From NCBI GenBank assembly GCA_016926755.1, contig JAFGNZ010000079.1, positions 1 to 60,257 on the forward strand: a stretch of 60,257 nt of DNA, in the 5' to 3' direction. Made by a program: the position numbers and the translations under genes. Below, one piece after another: positions 1 to 9,762 of this stretch; position 1 is the stretch's first letter, and each line of letters starts with the position of its first letter. The notes below the pieces were generated by a model. That model saw only the letters and a program-made list of their open reading frames with translations. It searched no databases and had not been told where the DNA came from. This stretch comes from Myxococcaceae bacterium (GTDB lineage: Bacteria > Myxococcota > Myxococcia > Myxococcales > Myxococcaceae).

Positions 1-114
1 AGCACTCTTGAGCCGTCCGCCTGGAGCCTATGGGGTGCCTCCTATGCGCCCTCTTCGCTCTGCCTCATTCGCCGACAAGCTCCTAGGAACTCATAGGCGC
101 CGCCCGTTCAAGGC

Positions 115-708
115 TCAGAACTTGAAGCCCGCACCGAGCTTGAGGCCGGTGTAGCCCAGCTCACCCCGCAGCCAGAACGAGTCGCCGAGCTTGTAGAGCA
201 CGCCCGTCGCCGAGTTCCAGTAGAGGCCTCCTCCGGAGAAGGAGGAGCCCGTCACGCTGTCCCCCCAGAAGATGAAGTGCCAGCCCAACCCCAGCTTGCC
301 GTAGGCCGCGAGCTTGGGAGTGAAGTGAAAGGTCCAGCGCCCCTCCACGGGAATAGCCAATCCCGTGTAGCTGTAGCCCGTTCCCAGGTACCCCCAGTCG
401 GCGTACCAGACGTCTCCTCCGAGCTCCAACTCGAAGGAGTCATTGAGCGTTGGGATGAAGCCCTCGGGGACGATGGGCATCTCGTACCGAGCGCCCGCGC
501 CAATCCCAAAGCCATACCACCAGGGGACGATGCCAAAGAAGGACAGCATCGGGCTGCGCTCTTGCGGCCCCGTATCGTAGAGCCCCCCCGCTGCGCCTTG
601 AGGCGCTGTCGCGGCGCTCTCCTCGGACTCCTCACTCGCCAGCGCCTCCCCCGGAGCAAATGCCAACAGGCCCACCACCAGACTGAGTGTCCCCACCAAG
701 CCTCTCAT
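115..708 (-). CDS. Small outer-membrane beta-barrel protein
   Basis: The 197-residue product has a clean Sec signal (residues 1-24, cut after GEALA). An acidic/Ala-Gly linker follows, then alternating aromatic/hydrophobic strands typical of an 8-strand barrel (GAGARYEMP, YGKLGLGWHF, FWLRGELGYTGLKLG). It ends in Phe (GAGFKF), the usual Bam-recognition C-terminus. GGGGAG lies 9 nt before the ATG and fixes the start. It probably sits in the outer membrane; no ligand or function can be read from the sequence. The gene begins 2 nt after a receiver-like fragment on the same strand. Family inferred, function unknown. Confidence 0.8.
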   Translation of the reverse strand: MRGLVGTLSLVVGLLAFAPGEALASEESEESAATAPQGAAGGLYDTGPQERSPMLSFFGIVPWWYGFGIGAGARYEMPIVPEGFIPTLNDSFELELGGDVWYADWGYLGTGYSYTGLAIPVEGRWTFHFTPKLAAYGKLGLGWHFIFWGDSVTGSSFSGGGLYWNSATGVLYKLGDSFWLRGELGYTGLKLGAGFKF

Positions 709-710
709 CG

Positions 711-908
711 TCAGACTCCCCTTCTCGAAGGTTTCAGCGGGGACGCTATATCACCGTTCGAGCCTCGAAGCGCAGGGCAACCCGCCCGAGCGGTGAGGGC
801 CGCGACGGACTCCGCCTCGAGCACCCGCCAGCCCTGGCTCTCCAGCGAAAGCGTCCGGAGGGCCCGGAGAGGACCGGAGCCAGAGATGAGCAGGATGAGA
901 GGGTTCAT
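711..908 (-). pseudogene. Receiver-domain-like N-terminal fragment (65 codons)
   Basis: The short frame reads PLILLISGSGPLRALRTLSL then ESQGWRVLEAES, which follows the beta1-alpha1-beta2 pattern of a response-regulator receiver. The acidic pair after beta1 is replaced by Ser-Gly-Ser, and the frame stops before the phospho-Asp strand would appear. Its stop codon overlaps the Shine-Dalgarno region of the downstream barrel gene. Either a decayed regulator or a chance resemblance; it could also be a real short peptide co-transcribed with the barrel gene. Confidence 0.35.
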
Positions 909-1220
909 CACGGCGGACAGGCGGGGGGAGCGAGCGGCAGATGAAGCCTTCCCCCAGCGGCTGGAGGAGGCTCGCAGTCTCGGCATCGCACCTGCCGAGT
1001 CAAGGTTGACCTTCAGCCAGATGTTGAAAGTTGCAGCACATAACATCTGGGGGCCGGCTGCTGGAGCGGCGCCTCGCCCGCTCGTGGCTCGAGACACCCT
1101 TCGGTGGCCATGCTGCGCCACGCACTCTGGGTGCTGGTAACGTGGCCCGGTCAGCTTCCGGCAGCGGAGTCGTGGCCGGGCGGCCGCGCCGGAGAAGCCA
1201 CAGTCCCAAGGAGATCCGCC
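909..1220. other. Intergenic region, no convincing gene
   Basis: Open frames exist on both strands here, but their composition is that of GC-rich chance frames (Arg/Ala/Pro/Ser-rich, no domain, no ribosome-binding site). Only the AAGGAG at 1207-1212 serves a gene, the following lipoprotein. It presumably contains promoters for the genes on either side, but no recognisable core promoter was seen. Confidence 0.5.
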
Positions 1221-4070
1221 ATGCAGGAGTGCTCATTCCCTTCACGCGTACCAGGTGCGCGCGGCTGGTTGCTGGCCGCGCTGGTGGGAGCCTTGCTGAG
1301 CGGCTGCGACGGGCCCGAGCCTCCCCCGGAGCCCGAGCCCCAGCCGTGGGCCGCCGTCGCGCAGTCCCGCCGTGAGGCGCTGCTGTCCATCACCGGCACC
1401 TCGAGCTCGGACGTCTGGGCCGTGGGCGCGGACCGCGGGCGAGGCCCCCTGGTGCTGCACTACGACGGCACGGCCTGGCAGGAGCTGGCCACCGGCCACC
1501 GCGGCGATCTGTGGTGGGCGCACGCCTTCGAGCAGGGCCCGGTGCTGCTGGCGGGCGCCAGCGCCACCATCCTGCGCTACGAGGACGGCCAGTTCACGCG
1601 GATGAGCACGCCCGGGCTGGCGCGGCACACGGTGTATGGCCTGTGGGGCTCCCGGCCGGATGACGTGTACGCGGTGGGCGGCGTGTCCGGCCGCGGCGGC
1701 TTCATCTGGCACTACGACGGGAGGGCCTGGCAGGAGGTGGCGCTGCCCTACGCGGAGATGCCGCGCACTTCGGACGGAGACGTGCCCGGCCTCTTCAAGG
1801 TGTGGGGCACGGGCCAGGGGGACGTGTACGTGGTGGGCGCCCTGGGCGTAGCGCTGCGCTCGCGCGCGGGTGGGGCCTTCGAGCGGCTCCCCACGGGCAC
1901 CACGAGCCGCCTCTTCACCGTGCATGGCGCGGGGGACAGCGTGGTGATCGTCGGCGGCGAGGGCCAGGGAGAGATCCTCGAGCTGAACGCCTCCGGGCAG
2001 TTCGAGGCCCGGACGCCCGAGGGGTGCCCGCTGCTGCAAGGCGTGGCGCTCTCCGCGGACGGCAGCGGCTGGGCCACCGGCGCCCGCGGCGAGGTGTACC
2101 AGCGCAAGGCAGGGACGTGGGAGCGCGTGAGCCACGGGCTGCAGCTGGACGTGCAGTCGCTGCACGCCAGCTGGGTGGATCCGCAGGGCGGCGTGTGGGC
2201 GGTGGGCGGCAACGTGCTGTCGAGCGGCCTCAATAATGGAGCGCTCCTGCACCAGGGCCCCGAGGTGCCCCAGGTGCCCGCACCGTTCATCCCCGAGCCC
2301 CCCGCCGCGAGCTGCCCGGCGCACGAGGTGGATCCGCAGCCCACCGCCTCCATCGCGCGCCGCTGGAACGAGCAGCTCCTGGGCGCCATCCGCCGGGACA
2401 TTCCCCGGCCGACGGTGCACGCGCGCAACCTCTACCACGTGTCCGCCGGCATGTGGGACGCGTGGGCCGCGTATGACGCGACGGCGGACGGCACCTTCCT
2501 GCGCGAGAAGCACACCGCCGCGGATGTGGCGGCCGCGCGCGCGGAGGCGATCAGCTACGCCGCGTTCCGCGTGCTCACCCACCGCTACTCCTCGGCCATC
2601 GGCGGAGCCACCTCCAAGTCGTGCTTCCGCGCCTTCATGCTGAAGCTGGGGTACGAGCCGGACGCGACGGGCACGGACGGCGACAGCCCGCGCGCGCTGG
2701 GCAACCGCATCGGCCAGCTCATCATCGGCTTCGGCGCGGACGACGGGGCCAACGAGCAGAACGACTTCAAGGACACCACGGGCTACACGGTGGTGAACCC
2801 GCCCCTGATCGTGGAGGACCCGGGCGCGACGGTGACGGACCCCTCGGCCTGGCAGCCGCTCAACCTCGCGGTGGCCGTCACGCAGAATGGCATCGACACC
2901 ACGGCCGGCGTACAGGGCTACATCGGCGCGCACTGGGGGCAGGTGGCGCCGTTCGCGCTCGTCCGCCCCGGCGGTGGCGGGCTGTACCTGGATCCGGGCC
3001 CGGTGCCCGTGTTCGGCGCCGCGCTGCGCGCGCACGCGGTGGAGGTGCTGCAGAAGTCGAGCTGGCTGGGCGGCGACGAGCCGATCGATCTCTCCCCCGG
3101 CGCGATGGGCAACAACAGCCTGGGCGCGAACGATGGAACGGGCCACCCGGTCAACCCCGCCACCGGTCAGCCCTATATCCCCAACGTGGTGAAGCGCGGG
3201 GACTTCGGGCGGGTGCTGGCGGAGTTCTGGGCGGATGGCCCGAAGTCCGAGACGCCGCCCGGGCACTGGAACGTCCTCGCCAACCAAGTGGCGGACTCCG
3301 CGGGCTTCTCCCGGCGCCTGTTCGGCGCGGGCGAGCCGGTGGACGCGCTCGAGTGGGACGTGAAGGTGTACCTGGCGCTCAACGGCGCCGTGCATGACGC
3401 GGCCATCACCGCCTGGGAGGTGAAGCGCGCCTTCGCCACCGCCCGCCCCATCACGCTGATCCGCTACATGGGCGGGCTCGGGCAGTCCTCGGATCCGAGC
3501 GGCCCCGCGTACCACGCCTCGGGGCTACCGCTGGTGCCGGGGCTCATCGAGCTCATCACCGCCGAGAGCGCCGCGCCGGGCGGCCGGCACGCGCACCTGG
3601 CCCGCTTCCAGGGGCAGGTGGCGGTGCACGGGTGGCGGGGAGAGCCGGGCGATCGCCTGCGCGAGGTGGGCGGCTCCGGGTGGGTGCGCGCCGTGGACTG
3701 GATGCCGTACCAGCTGCGCACCTTCGTGACGCCGGCCTTCCCGGGCTTCATCTCCGGACACAGCACCTTCAGCCGGGCCTCGGCCGAGGTGCTCACGGCC
3801 ATCACCGGCAGCGCGTACTTCCCCGGCGGCCTGGGCGAGTTCGTCGCGGCCCGCGACAGCTACCTCACCTTCGAGGAGGGCCCGTCCACGGACGTGCGGC
3901 TGCAGTGGGCCACGTACTACGACGCGGCGGACCAGGCCGGTCAGTCACGGCTGTGGGGTGGCATCCACGTGGAGCCGGACGACTTCGTGGGCCGCCGGCT
4001 TGGGCAGCGCGCGGGGCTGGCCGCTGTCGAGCGGGCCCGGAGCTTCTTCGAGGGCACCGCCGTCCCCTGA
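1221..4070 (+). CDS. Lipoprotein: beta-propeller fused to vanadium-haloperoxidase/PAP2-like domain
   Basis: The start is ATG at 1221, seven to eight bases after AAGGAG. It gives a 949-residue product with a lipoprotein signal (LLAALVGALLSGC). Residues of about 50-380 are short repeats of the type DVWAVGADRG / DVYAVGGVSG, a propeller. The C-terminal 570 residues carry the three motifs of the vanadium haloperoxidase/acid phosphatase superfamily: KRAFATARPITLIRYM, the central FISGHSTFSRA, and SRLWGGIHVEPDD. In that superfamily these bind vanadate or phosphate and supply the catalytic His. This suggests an envelope-anchored haloperoxidase or phosphatase; the substrate is unknown. The joining of the two modules is read directly from one uninterrupted frame. 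Confidence 0.85.
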   Translation: MQECSFPSRVPGARGWLLAALVGALLSGCDGPEPPPEPEPQPWAAVAQSRREALLSITGTSSSDVWAVGADRGRGPLVLHYDGTAWQELATGHRGDLWWAHAFEQGPVLLAGASATILRYEDGQFTRMSTPGLARHTVYGLWGSRPDDVYAVGGVSGRGGFIWHYDGRAWQEVALPYAEMPRTSDGDVPGLFKVWGTGQGDVYVVGALGVALRSRAGGAFERLPTGTTSRLFTVHGAGDSVVIVGGEGQGEILELNASGQFEARTPEGCPLLQGVALSADGSGWATGARGEVYQRKAGTWERVSHGLQLDVQSLHASWVDPQGGVWAVGGNVLSSGLNNGALLHQGPEVPQVPAPFIPEPPAASCPAHEVDPQPTASIARRWNEQLLGAIRRDIPRPTVHARNLYHVSAGMWDAWAAYDATADGTFLREKHTAADVAAARAEAISYAAFRVLTHRYSSAIGGATSKSCFRAFMLKLGYEPDATGTDGDSPRALGNRIGQLIIGFGADDGANEQNDFKDTTGYTVVNPPLIVEDPGATVTDPSAWQPLNLAVAVTQNGIDTTAGVQGYIGAHWGQVAPFALVRPGGGGLYLDPGPVPVFGAALRAHAVEVLQKSSWLGGDEPIDLSPGAMGNNSLGANDGTGHPVNPATGQPYIPNVVKRGDFGRVLAEFWADGPKSETPPGHWNVLANQVADSAGFSRRLFGAGEPVDALEWDVKVYLALNGAVHDAAITAWEVKRAFATARPITLIRYMGGLGQSSDPSGPAYHASGLPLVPGLIELITAESAAPGGRHAHLARFQGQVAVHGWRGEPGDRLREVGGSGWVRAVDWMPYQLRTFVTPAFPGFISGHSTFSRASAEVLTAITGSAYFPGGLGEFVAARDSYLTFEEGPSTDVRLQWATYYDAADQAGQSRLWGGIHVEPDDFVGRRLGQRAGLAAVERARSFFEGTAVP

Positions 4071-4116
4071 GTGGGGGTGAACCGAGGCACGCAAGCAGGC
4101 CGGCGGCGCATGGCAG

Positions 4117-4153
4117 AAAGCTGTCGGACAACCGGACAGCTTCCGGGAGGCGG
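4117..4153. repeat. Dispersed imperfect palindrome, copy 1
   Basis: The core CTGTCGGACAACCGGACAG can fold on itself. Copy 2 at 8110-8146 shares about 29 of 37 positions, including the tail after the palindrome. The two copies bracket the 4254-7994 lipoprotein gene. Related cores occur at 29350-29372 and 29412-29432. Family and role unknown. Confidence 0.6.
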
Positions 4154-4253
4154 GCCTCGGCACGCACTCCGGCGCGAGGCCCTGCGCCACCCACACGGCG
4201 CATCGCGGCAGCCCCCGCTCTGAGACGCAGGGGCTGCCGGAGAGGCCGCGGGG

Positions 4254-7200
4254 CTACCAGGGACAGTCGATGACTTCCACGGTGCGGGTGAGCGGCACGG
4301 AGCTGTTGCCACCACTGTCCGTCACCGCGTAGCGCAGGGTGTAGAGGCCCTCGACCCAGCCGTTCACCTCGCCGGTGCGCGAGACGGTGGGGCTCACGTC
4401 CCCGTAGCAGGCGTCCATCGCCTCCACTCCCGGCTCCACCCAGGCGCTGCCGCAGGTGTGCACCATGTGCGAGGCGCCTCGGAGGGTGAGCAAGGCAGGA
4501 GTGCGGTCCTCCACGTGCACGGTGCGGATGGCTCCCACGGTGAGTCCCCGTGCATCCCACGCGAGGTACTGGACGGAGTAGGTGCCCTCGGCGCTGGTGT
4601 CCGGCCCGGGCCCGTAGGGGTCCTGGCCTGAGTTGTAGCGGTGCACCTCCAGCGGGGCTCCGCAGCCGTCGGTGGCCACCGCGCCGAGGTCGATGTACAC
4701 GTCCAGCCCGCACTCGAGCGTCATCTGGCTGTCACCGTTGAGCACCAGCGAGGGTGCGCCGGCGTCCTCCAACACCGTCACCGTGCGCGGGGCTCCCTGC
4801 GTCACATTGCCCGCGGCGTCGCTCACGCGGTAGCTGACGGAGTAGGTGCCAGGAGTGCTCGGGTCCAGGCCCACCACCTCCACGCTGGCGCTGAGCTCTC
4901 CCTGGCACACGTCCGTGGCCACCACGCCCACGGTGGCCGAGTGGCCACAGCCCACCACCAGCGGATCCTCTCCCACCAGCGTGAGGGTTGGGGCCTGGGT
5001 GTCCACCACCGACACCTGGGTGGTGCAGGCGGTGGTGTTGCCGCCCACGTCGTTGGCCGAGTACGTCACCGCCGTCGTACCCAGCGGATAGCTGGCCTCT
5101 CCGCCACCGGAGACGCTGGCCAGCTGGCAGCTATCCGTGGCCGCCGCTTGGGGCAGGGAGACAATCGCGGCGCCCTGGCCCGAGCACTCGGCCGTCACCG
5201 CGGCCGGACAGGTGAGGCTCGGCGCCTGGGTGTCCACCACGGACACGGGGAAGGAGCAGTTGGACTGGTTGCCCGCCGAGTCCTTCGCCGTGCACGTCAC
5301 CGCCGTCGTCCCGTGAGAGAAGTGACTGCCGGAGGCGGGGGCGCAGGTGATGCTGGGAGCCGCGCCGCAGTTGTCCGTGGCGCTCGGGGAATAACTGGCC
5401 GTGGCCCCGCCCGCGCTGCACTCCAGCGTCGGCACCTGCCCGCACGTGAGCGCCGGAGGCGTCTCGTCGAGCACTGTCACCGTGGCGTCGCACGAGTCGC
5501 TCTCTCCCAGGGAGTCCGTGCACGTCAGCGTCACCCGGTTGATGCCCAGGCCATAGGAGCAGTCCGGAGTCTGCACGCAGGTGATTTCGTCTCCGTCCGG
5601 ATCATTCGAGCCGTCATCCACCGAGGCACACGCCGCGCACGCGGCGTCCGCCGTCAGCACCCGGTTGCTGCACTTGGCATCGGGCGGGCGGTTGACGCAG
5701 GCCGCCTCATCGCAGTCGGGGCCGTCCACCGGGTCATCCCAGACAAGGTTCTGGAAGCCGCTGGCGGGCTCGGGCAGCCCCGCGGTGAAGGCGAACACCT
5801 GGATGGTGTTGCCGCAGGCCTGCAGCGCCACGGGGATGGAGAAGGCCGGGTCGATGCCGCAGGACTCACACAGCGTCACCTCCGGTCCACCGTTGAGCTG
5901 GTACCAGATGCGGTCCACCTCGGCGGGGTGGCTCTTCACCACGCCCGTCACGGTTTGAGAGGGGCCCGAGGCGCACGTCGGCTGGGGAGCGATGGCCACC
6001 GCCAGGGGAGGCACCAGCTTCAAGCGCTGGCCGCAGCCGAGGGTGAACTGCATCGGCTGGAAGGTGGCCTGGTTGGTGCTGCCGTTGCTGTTGACGAGCG
6101 TGGCGCCGGGCGTGAGCGTGTAGCTGCCCTGGGGCAGGGTGAAGCTCACAGAGCCGCGATTCTGCGCGTAGGTGATGGCCTCGGGTGTCGGAATGCCCAC
6201 GGCCGCGGGGATGCCCGAGGCCAGGCCCGTGACAATGTAGTCAGCAGCGAGCTGGCGCCAGTCGGTGCCCTTGAAGCTGCCCGAGATGGAGGCCGTCGGG
6301 TTGAAGAAGGGCGTGTCCTCCGTGGAGAACTCGATCTGCACCTCGTTGAAGCAGTACTCGTGGTCCACGCGGAAGCGCTGTCCCGGCTGGAGTGGCGCGG
6401 GCGGAGTGCTCTGCTTCTGCTTCAGGTCGAGGTACCCGTAGCGGAAGCGCGCCGGATCGTACTCCCCGGGGCGGGTGACGAAGTTGTAGCCCTGCGTCCA
6501 GAAGCCGAGCCTCAGCAGATCCTGCCTCCAAAGATGAGGCTCATCGTAAAGGTAGGGCAGGAGTTGCTCGTAGCCGGAGGACAGCTCGCCCGTCGTTGGC
6601 GCGAAGGCCCCTGGGAATGCTGTCGCGGAGCGGGCGCCCAAAGAGCCAACGGTCTGGAGCTGCGTGCTGTACCGAGTAAAGGCGTAGAAGTCGGTGTTGT
6701 TGGGAATCCCATCCCCGTTGGAGTCATGGTCCGCCTCGAAGAAGAGAGCCTGGAGCGAGCTGTAGGCGCCGGGATGCGCGGTGACGTAGGGGTCTGCCAG
6801 CCGAAGGGAGCCGTGGAAGTAGGCCGGGCGCATGACGAACGGGTAGCGGGCCTCGCCGTTGATCTCCCGGGTCAGCGGCACGGCCGGCCCTGCCATCACA
6901 GGGGTGGGCCCCACGTTGCGTGTCCGGAAGAACGTGAACTCACGTCCGCGGCGCACAAAGCCATCTCCGTGCAGCCTGTCGTAGTTGCCTGGCACCATGT
7001 TCGGCAGCGTCCACCAGCGGCTCGGCTCCGAGATAGGGGCTCGCGCGTCCTGAGGGGGGCGCAAGTGGTGAGCGCGCAGGTTGTCGTCAGGCCCGTCCAA
7101 GAGCTCAATAACCCGGTACGTCAGCGAGGATTCACCCAGGATGTCCCAGGGGCCGGTGAAGGCGCCTATCTGAGAGGGCCCCGGATCCGGCACGCACACC

Positions 7201-7994
7201 CGGACGAGTTCATCGCAGCCGAGGCTCCAACTCCTTGTCTGGCGATAGGAGCGCCAATCCGAGTAGATGCTCGTTCCCAGCCGATAGACGAGAGGGGAGT
7301 CCGTCCCACTCGAACCTCCTCGCGCGTAAAAGACGTAGGAGCCGTTCGGGTGCCGGCGCACTTGCGGCCCCACGAAGTTGACCTGCCCCACGGGCACGGG
7401 AGTGGTGCAGGTCTCGTCCGTGCCGAACCGGAACTCGATGGCGCCGATGCACTCCGGGAAGTCCAGCTCGGTGGGCAGCGGCTGCTCGCTCCGAGGCCGC
7501 ACCAGGACGCCCTGCGCCGTCGTGAAGGAATAGACGCGGTAGTCATAATGCGTGTTCCACACCCACCGAGGGAGGACCTCGTAGGTGACGCCTCCAGGGC
7601 CACCGGCCCCCGCCTCCACTGACATCTCGAAGCTGAAGCCGCGCAGGTTGGGTTGGGCAGGAATCTCCGCGCGAGCCGTGAACCCGGTGGGGCCGGGCAG
7701 GGTGCTGGTGGCCGTCACCAGCCCGTGCCGGTTCTTGTCGGTGTCCAGCAGCTGGAGGATCTCCGGGTTCTGGTTGGTGAAGCGCACCTGGCCGCGGATG
7801 GTGTTGGGCTCGAGCACCACTCCCCCCGTGCCCCCATCCAGCGCCGCGATTTGCTCCGCCAGCGCCGGCTCTGTCGGCGCCTCGGGTGCCGGACCACAGG
7901 CCGCGGCGGCTCCACACAGCCACATCGCCATGGCCCACGCGCGCGCTCCGCGCTTCGGGTCGCTCGGGGCATTCTGCCTGTACCAGTTCCGCAC
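4254..7994 (-). CDS. Large surface lipoprotein with HYR and Ig-like (DUF5011-type) repeats
   Basis: GTG start at 7994 with GGGAGG just upstream; 1246 residues. The lipobox GAAAACG follows a hydrophobic stretch, so the protein is predicted to be lipid-anchored. The first 700 residues are unassigned, Tyr/Trp-rich and secreted-looking. From about residue 760 there is a Cys-rich linker, then HYR-type repeats (DETPPALTCG, DTQAPSLTC, DTQAPTLTL) with the pattern GTT-VTYSA-D--GN. Then come three Ig-like repeats of the DUF5011 kind (SYRVSDAAGNVTQGAPRTVTV and similar). Such repeats are adhesive stalks in myxobacterial surface proteins. Palindromic repeats flank the gene at both ends. Ligand unknown. 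Confidence 0.85.
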   Translation of the reverse strand: MRNWYRQNAPSDPKRGARAWAMAMWLCGAAAACGPAPEAPTEPALAEQIAALDGGTGGVVLEPNTIRGQVRFTNQNPEILQLLDTDKNRHGLVTATSTLPGPTGFTARAEIPAQPNLRGFSFEMSVEAGAGGPGGVTYEVLPRWVWNTHYDYRVYSFTTAQGVLVRPRSEQPLPTELDFPECIGAIEFRFGTDETCTTPVPVGQVNFVGPQVRRHPNGSYVFYARGGSSGTDSPLVYRLGTSIYSDWRSYRQTRSWSLGCDELVRVCVPDPGPSQIGAFTGPWDILGESSLTYRVIELLDGPDDNLRAHHLRPPQDARAPISEPSRWWTLPNMVPGNYDRLHGDGFVRRGREFTFFRTRNVGPTPVMAGPAVPLTREINGEARYPFVMRPAYFHGSLRLADPYVTAHPGAYSSLQALFFEADHDSNGDGIPNNTDFYAFTRYSTQLQTVGSLGARSATAFPGAFAPTTGELSSGYEQLLPYLYDEPHLWRQDLLRLGFWTQGYNFVTRPGEYDPARFRYGYLDLKQKQSTPPAPLQPGQRFRVDHEYCFNEVQIEFSTEDTPFFNPTASISGSFKGTDWRQLAADYIVTGLASGIPAAVGIPTPEAITYAQNRGSVSFTLPQGSYTLTPGATLVNSNGSTNQATFQPMQFTLGCGQRLKLVPPLAVAIAPQPTCASGPSQTVTGVVKSHPAEVDRIWYQLNGGPEVTLCESCGIDPAFSIPVALQACGNTIQVFAFTAGLPEPASGFQNLVWDDPVDGPDCDEAACVNRPPDAKCSNRVLTADAACAACASVDDGSNDPDGDEITCVQTPDCSYGLGINRVTLTCTDSLGESDSCDATVTVLDETPPALTCGQVPTLECSAGGATASYSPSATDNCGAAPSITCAPASGSHFSHGTTAVTCTAKDSAGNQSNCSFPVSVVDTQAPSLTCPAAVTAECSGQGAAIVSLPQAAATDSCQLASVSGGGEASYPLGTTAVTYSANDVGGNTTACTTQVSVVDTQAPTLTLVGEDPLVVGCGHSATVGVVATDVCQGELSASVEVVGLDPSTPGTYSVSYRVSDAAGNVTQGAPRTVTVLEDAGAPSLVLNGDSQMTLECGLDVYIDLGAVATDGCGAPLEVHRYNSGQDPYGPGPDTSAEGTYSVQYLAWDARGLTVGAIRTVHVEDRTPALLTLRGASHMVHTCGSAWVEPGVEAMDACYGDVSPTVSRTGEVNGWVEGLYTLRYAVTDSGGNSSVPLTRTVEVIDCPW

Positions 7995-8109
7995 TACGCC
8001 TCCCGGTTGGTTTCACCTGGAGTATGCGCCGGCTGCCGGTTTTATCTTCTTTTTGACAGTCTCTAGCGGGGTTGAGCTGGAGCCACCCATGCAAGGCTGC
8101 GCACGGCTC

Positions 8110-8146
8110 AAGGCTGTCTGACAGCCGGACAACTTCTCGGAGGACG
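8110..8146. repeat. Dispersed imperfect palindrome, copy 2
   Basis: CTGTCTGACAGCCGGACAA with a tail similar to that of copy 1 at 4117-4153. It lies in the 212-nt gap upstream of the HYR lipoprotein start and downstream of the TPR gene, so it could be promoter-proximal for one or terminator-proximal for the other. Confidence 0.55.
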
Positions 8147-8206
8147 TGTCAGGTGCCGGGTTGATCCCGCGCGAGGGCGCCGTACTGCGTGCCGCTCGCA
8201 ACGCCC

Positions 8207-9655
8207 TCAGTGAGGGGCGGCGTTCATGAGTTGGCTCGTCGCCTTGAGGTTCTTCTTCGCCAGGGGGTGCTCTGGATCCAGGCTCAGTGCCTGCCGGAAG
8301 AGTTTCTCTGCCTCCATGTACTGATCCTGCCGGTAAAGCAACCAACCATAGGTGTTGTAGACGGACGCATCCCGCGGCTTCTGCTGAGGCTCGAGGGCGA
8401 TGGCCTTCTGGTAGGCTTCGGCAGCCTCCTTCGGTTTCTTCAGCGCCTCGTAGGCGAGCCCCAGATTGTACCAGGCCATGAAGAAGTCTGGAGCCTTGGC
8501 GACGACCTCCTCAAGGATGCGCACAGCAGGCTCGGCCTTTCCGGCCCGCCGCTCCTGGCGCCCCTCTTCAAAGAGGCGATACACATCCGCCGACACCGCC
8601 GCGCGGGAGCTGCTGAGCAGGTCGACGTAGCGGTCCTCCCGGCGCTGGAAGTAGGTGGCGGCCTCCTGGGGGCGGAGCGAGGTCGCGGCCTGTGTCACCT
8701 CTTGGGGGAGAGTCACGTTCTCCCGCACCGCGAAGAGGATCGCGTCCCGCTCGAAGGAGCGCTTGTTGAGGACCCCGAGCACTGAGTACGTGTAGAGGCC
8801 GGTCCCCTTGTCGCTCTCGACGAAGCTCTCGACCTTCTCCGCGCTCTCGGCGAGGTAGCGGGCGAGCGCGGGGGTGTCGAAGCGGCTGCTTGGAAGTTGG
8901 AGGGCGAGCGCTTGAGACGCCCGCTCAATGGCATTCCCCCAGGCGTCGGCCTTGGCCGTCTCCAGCGAGTCGCTGGTGCTGACGCCGACGAAGTAGAAGT
9001 GGCGCTCGTCCGAGGAGGGGGGAGTGGTGAGCCACGCGGGCCTGGGGGGCGCGGCGGCGTGGGCCTCGCTCACCAGGAGGGAGAGGAGCCCGGCCTGGTT
9101 GGCATCCCCGGTAGGGGGCGGGTCTGCCAGGAACTTGTTCTCGAGCTGGTCCAACTCGATGAGAGCCTTCTTGATATGGTCGACCATCTGCTCGCGCTCG
9201 GCTGGGGTCGCCACCTCCGCTGAGGCAAAGAAGTCAATGTCCCGCAGAGGCTGGCGGGCGCGATTGACCAGTCGCTTGTAGGCGCGGTGGTCACCTTGGA
9301 ACGCCGCGGTCTGCACAACAGTCAGGATGCCGACCGCCGCGCCGCATAGGATCAAGATGGCCTTGACCCACTTGTGCTTGAGCGCCTGGATGACGCTGGT
9401 CAGGACGCCGAGGCTGCCGATCACGATCACCAGGTAGAGCGTGAGCTGCGCCGCACGGTCCCATTCCGCGAAGCGCGCATGCGCCTCTTCAACGAGCTTC
9501 TTGACCCCGGGGTGGCTCCCGACAGTCTCCCCCCATGCCTTCGTGGCGACGAGGCAGAGCCCCACGCATGCGAGCCCCCAGCGCCTGGTAAGGAGGGGGA
9601 GCCGCTCTCGAAAGAGCCGTCTCCCGGAGTGGAGCACCTCATGGCCGCGTTGCAT
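8207..9655 (-). CDS. Membrane protein with LPP20-like segment and C-terminal TPRs
   Basis: The ATG at 9655 is chosen because GGGGGAG precedes it by 3 nt; an upstream ATG at 9706 has no such site. 482 residues. The N-terminus has a signal-like segment (GLACVGLCLVATKAWG) and two transmembrane stretches (LTLYLVIVIGSLGVLTSVI and AILILCGAAVGILTVV). The middle reads HFYFVGVSTSDSLETAKADA, the pattern seen in LPP20-like periplasmic domains. The last 110 residues form at least two TPRs (DFFMAWYNLGLAYEALKKP, SVYNTYGWLLYRQDQYMEAE), a protein-interaction scaffold. It sits alone between divergent intergenic regions. Role unknown. Confidence 0.75.
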   Translation of the reverse strand: MQRGHEVLHSGRRLFRERLPLLTRRWGLACVGLCLVATKAWGETVGSHPGVKKLVEEAHARFAEWDRAAQLTLYLVIVIGSLGVLTSVIQALKHKWVKAILILCGAAVGILTVVQTAAFQGDHRAYKRLVNRARQPLRDIDFFASAEVATPAEREQMVDHIKKALIELDQLENKFLADPPPTGDANQAGLLSLLVSEAHAAAPPRPAWLTTPPSSDERHFYFVGVSTSDSLETAKADAWGNAIERASQALALQLPSSRFDTPALARYLAESAEKVESFVESDKGTGLYTYSVLGVLNKRSFERDAILFAVRENVTLPQEVTQAATSLRPQEAATYFQRREDRYVDLLSSSRAAVSADVYRLFEEGRQERRAGKAEPAVRILEEVVAKAPDFFMAWYNLGLAYEALKKPKEAAEAYQKAIALEPQQKPRDASVYNTYGWLLYRQDQYMEAEKLFRQALSLDPEHPLAKKNLKATSQLMNAAPH

Positions 9656-9762
9656 GGACTCCCCCTGCTTCAGGTGATGAGCGCGCCATTCTAGGCGACC
9701 GATCACGACTTTCGCACGTACTCAGGCAGCCCGGCGGAGCTCTGCTCGGCGCGGCCATGGGC

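Noticed and set aside
1242-3515. Long minus-strand open frame opposite the haloperoxidase gene
   Set aside because: Arg/Ala/His/Gly-rich sequence without domains, produced by strong GC3 bias on the coding strand.
4641-7622. 993-codon plus-strand open frame opposite the HYR lipoprotein
   Set aside because: Shadow of the real gene, which has a lipobox, repeats and a ribosome-binding site; the shadow has none.
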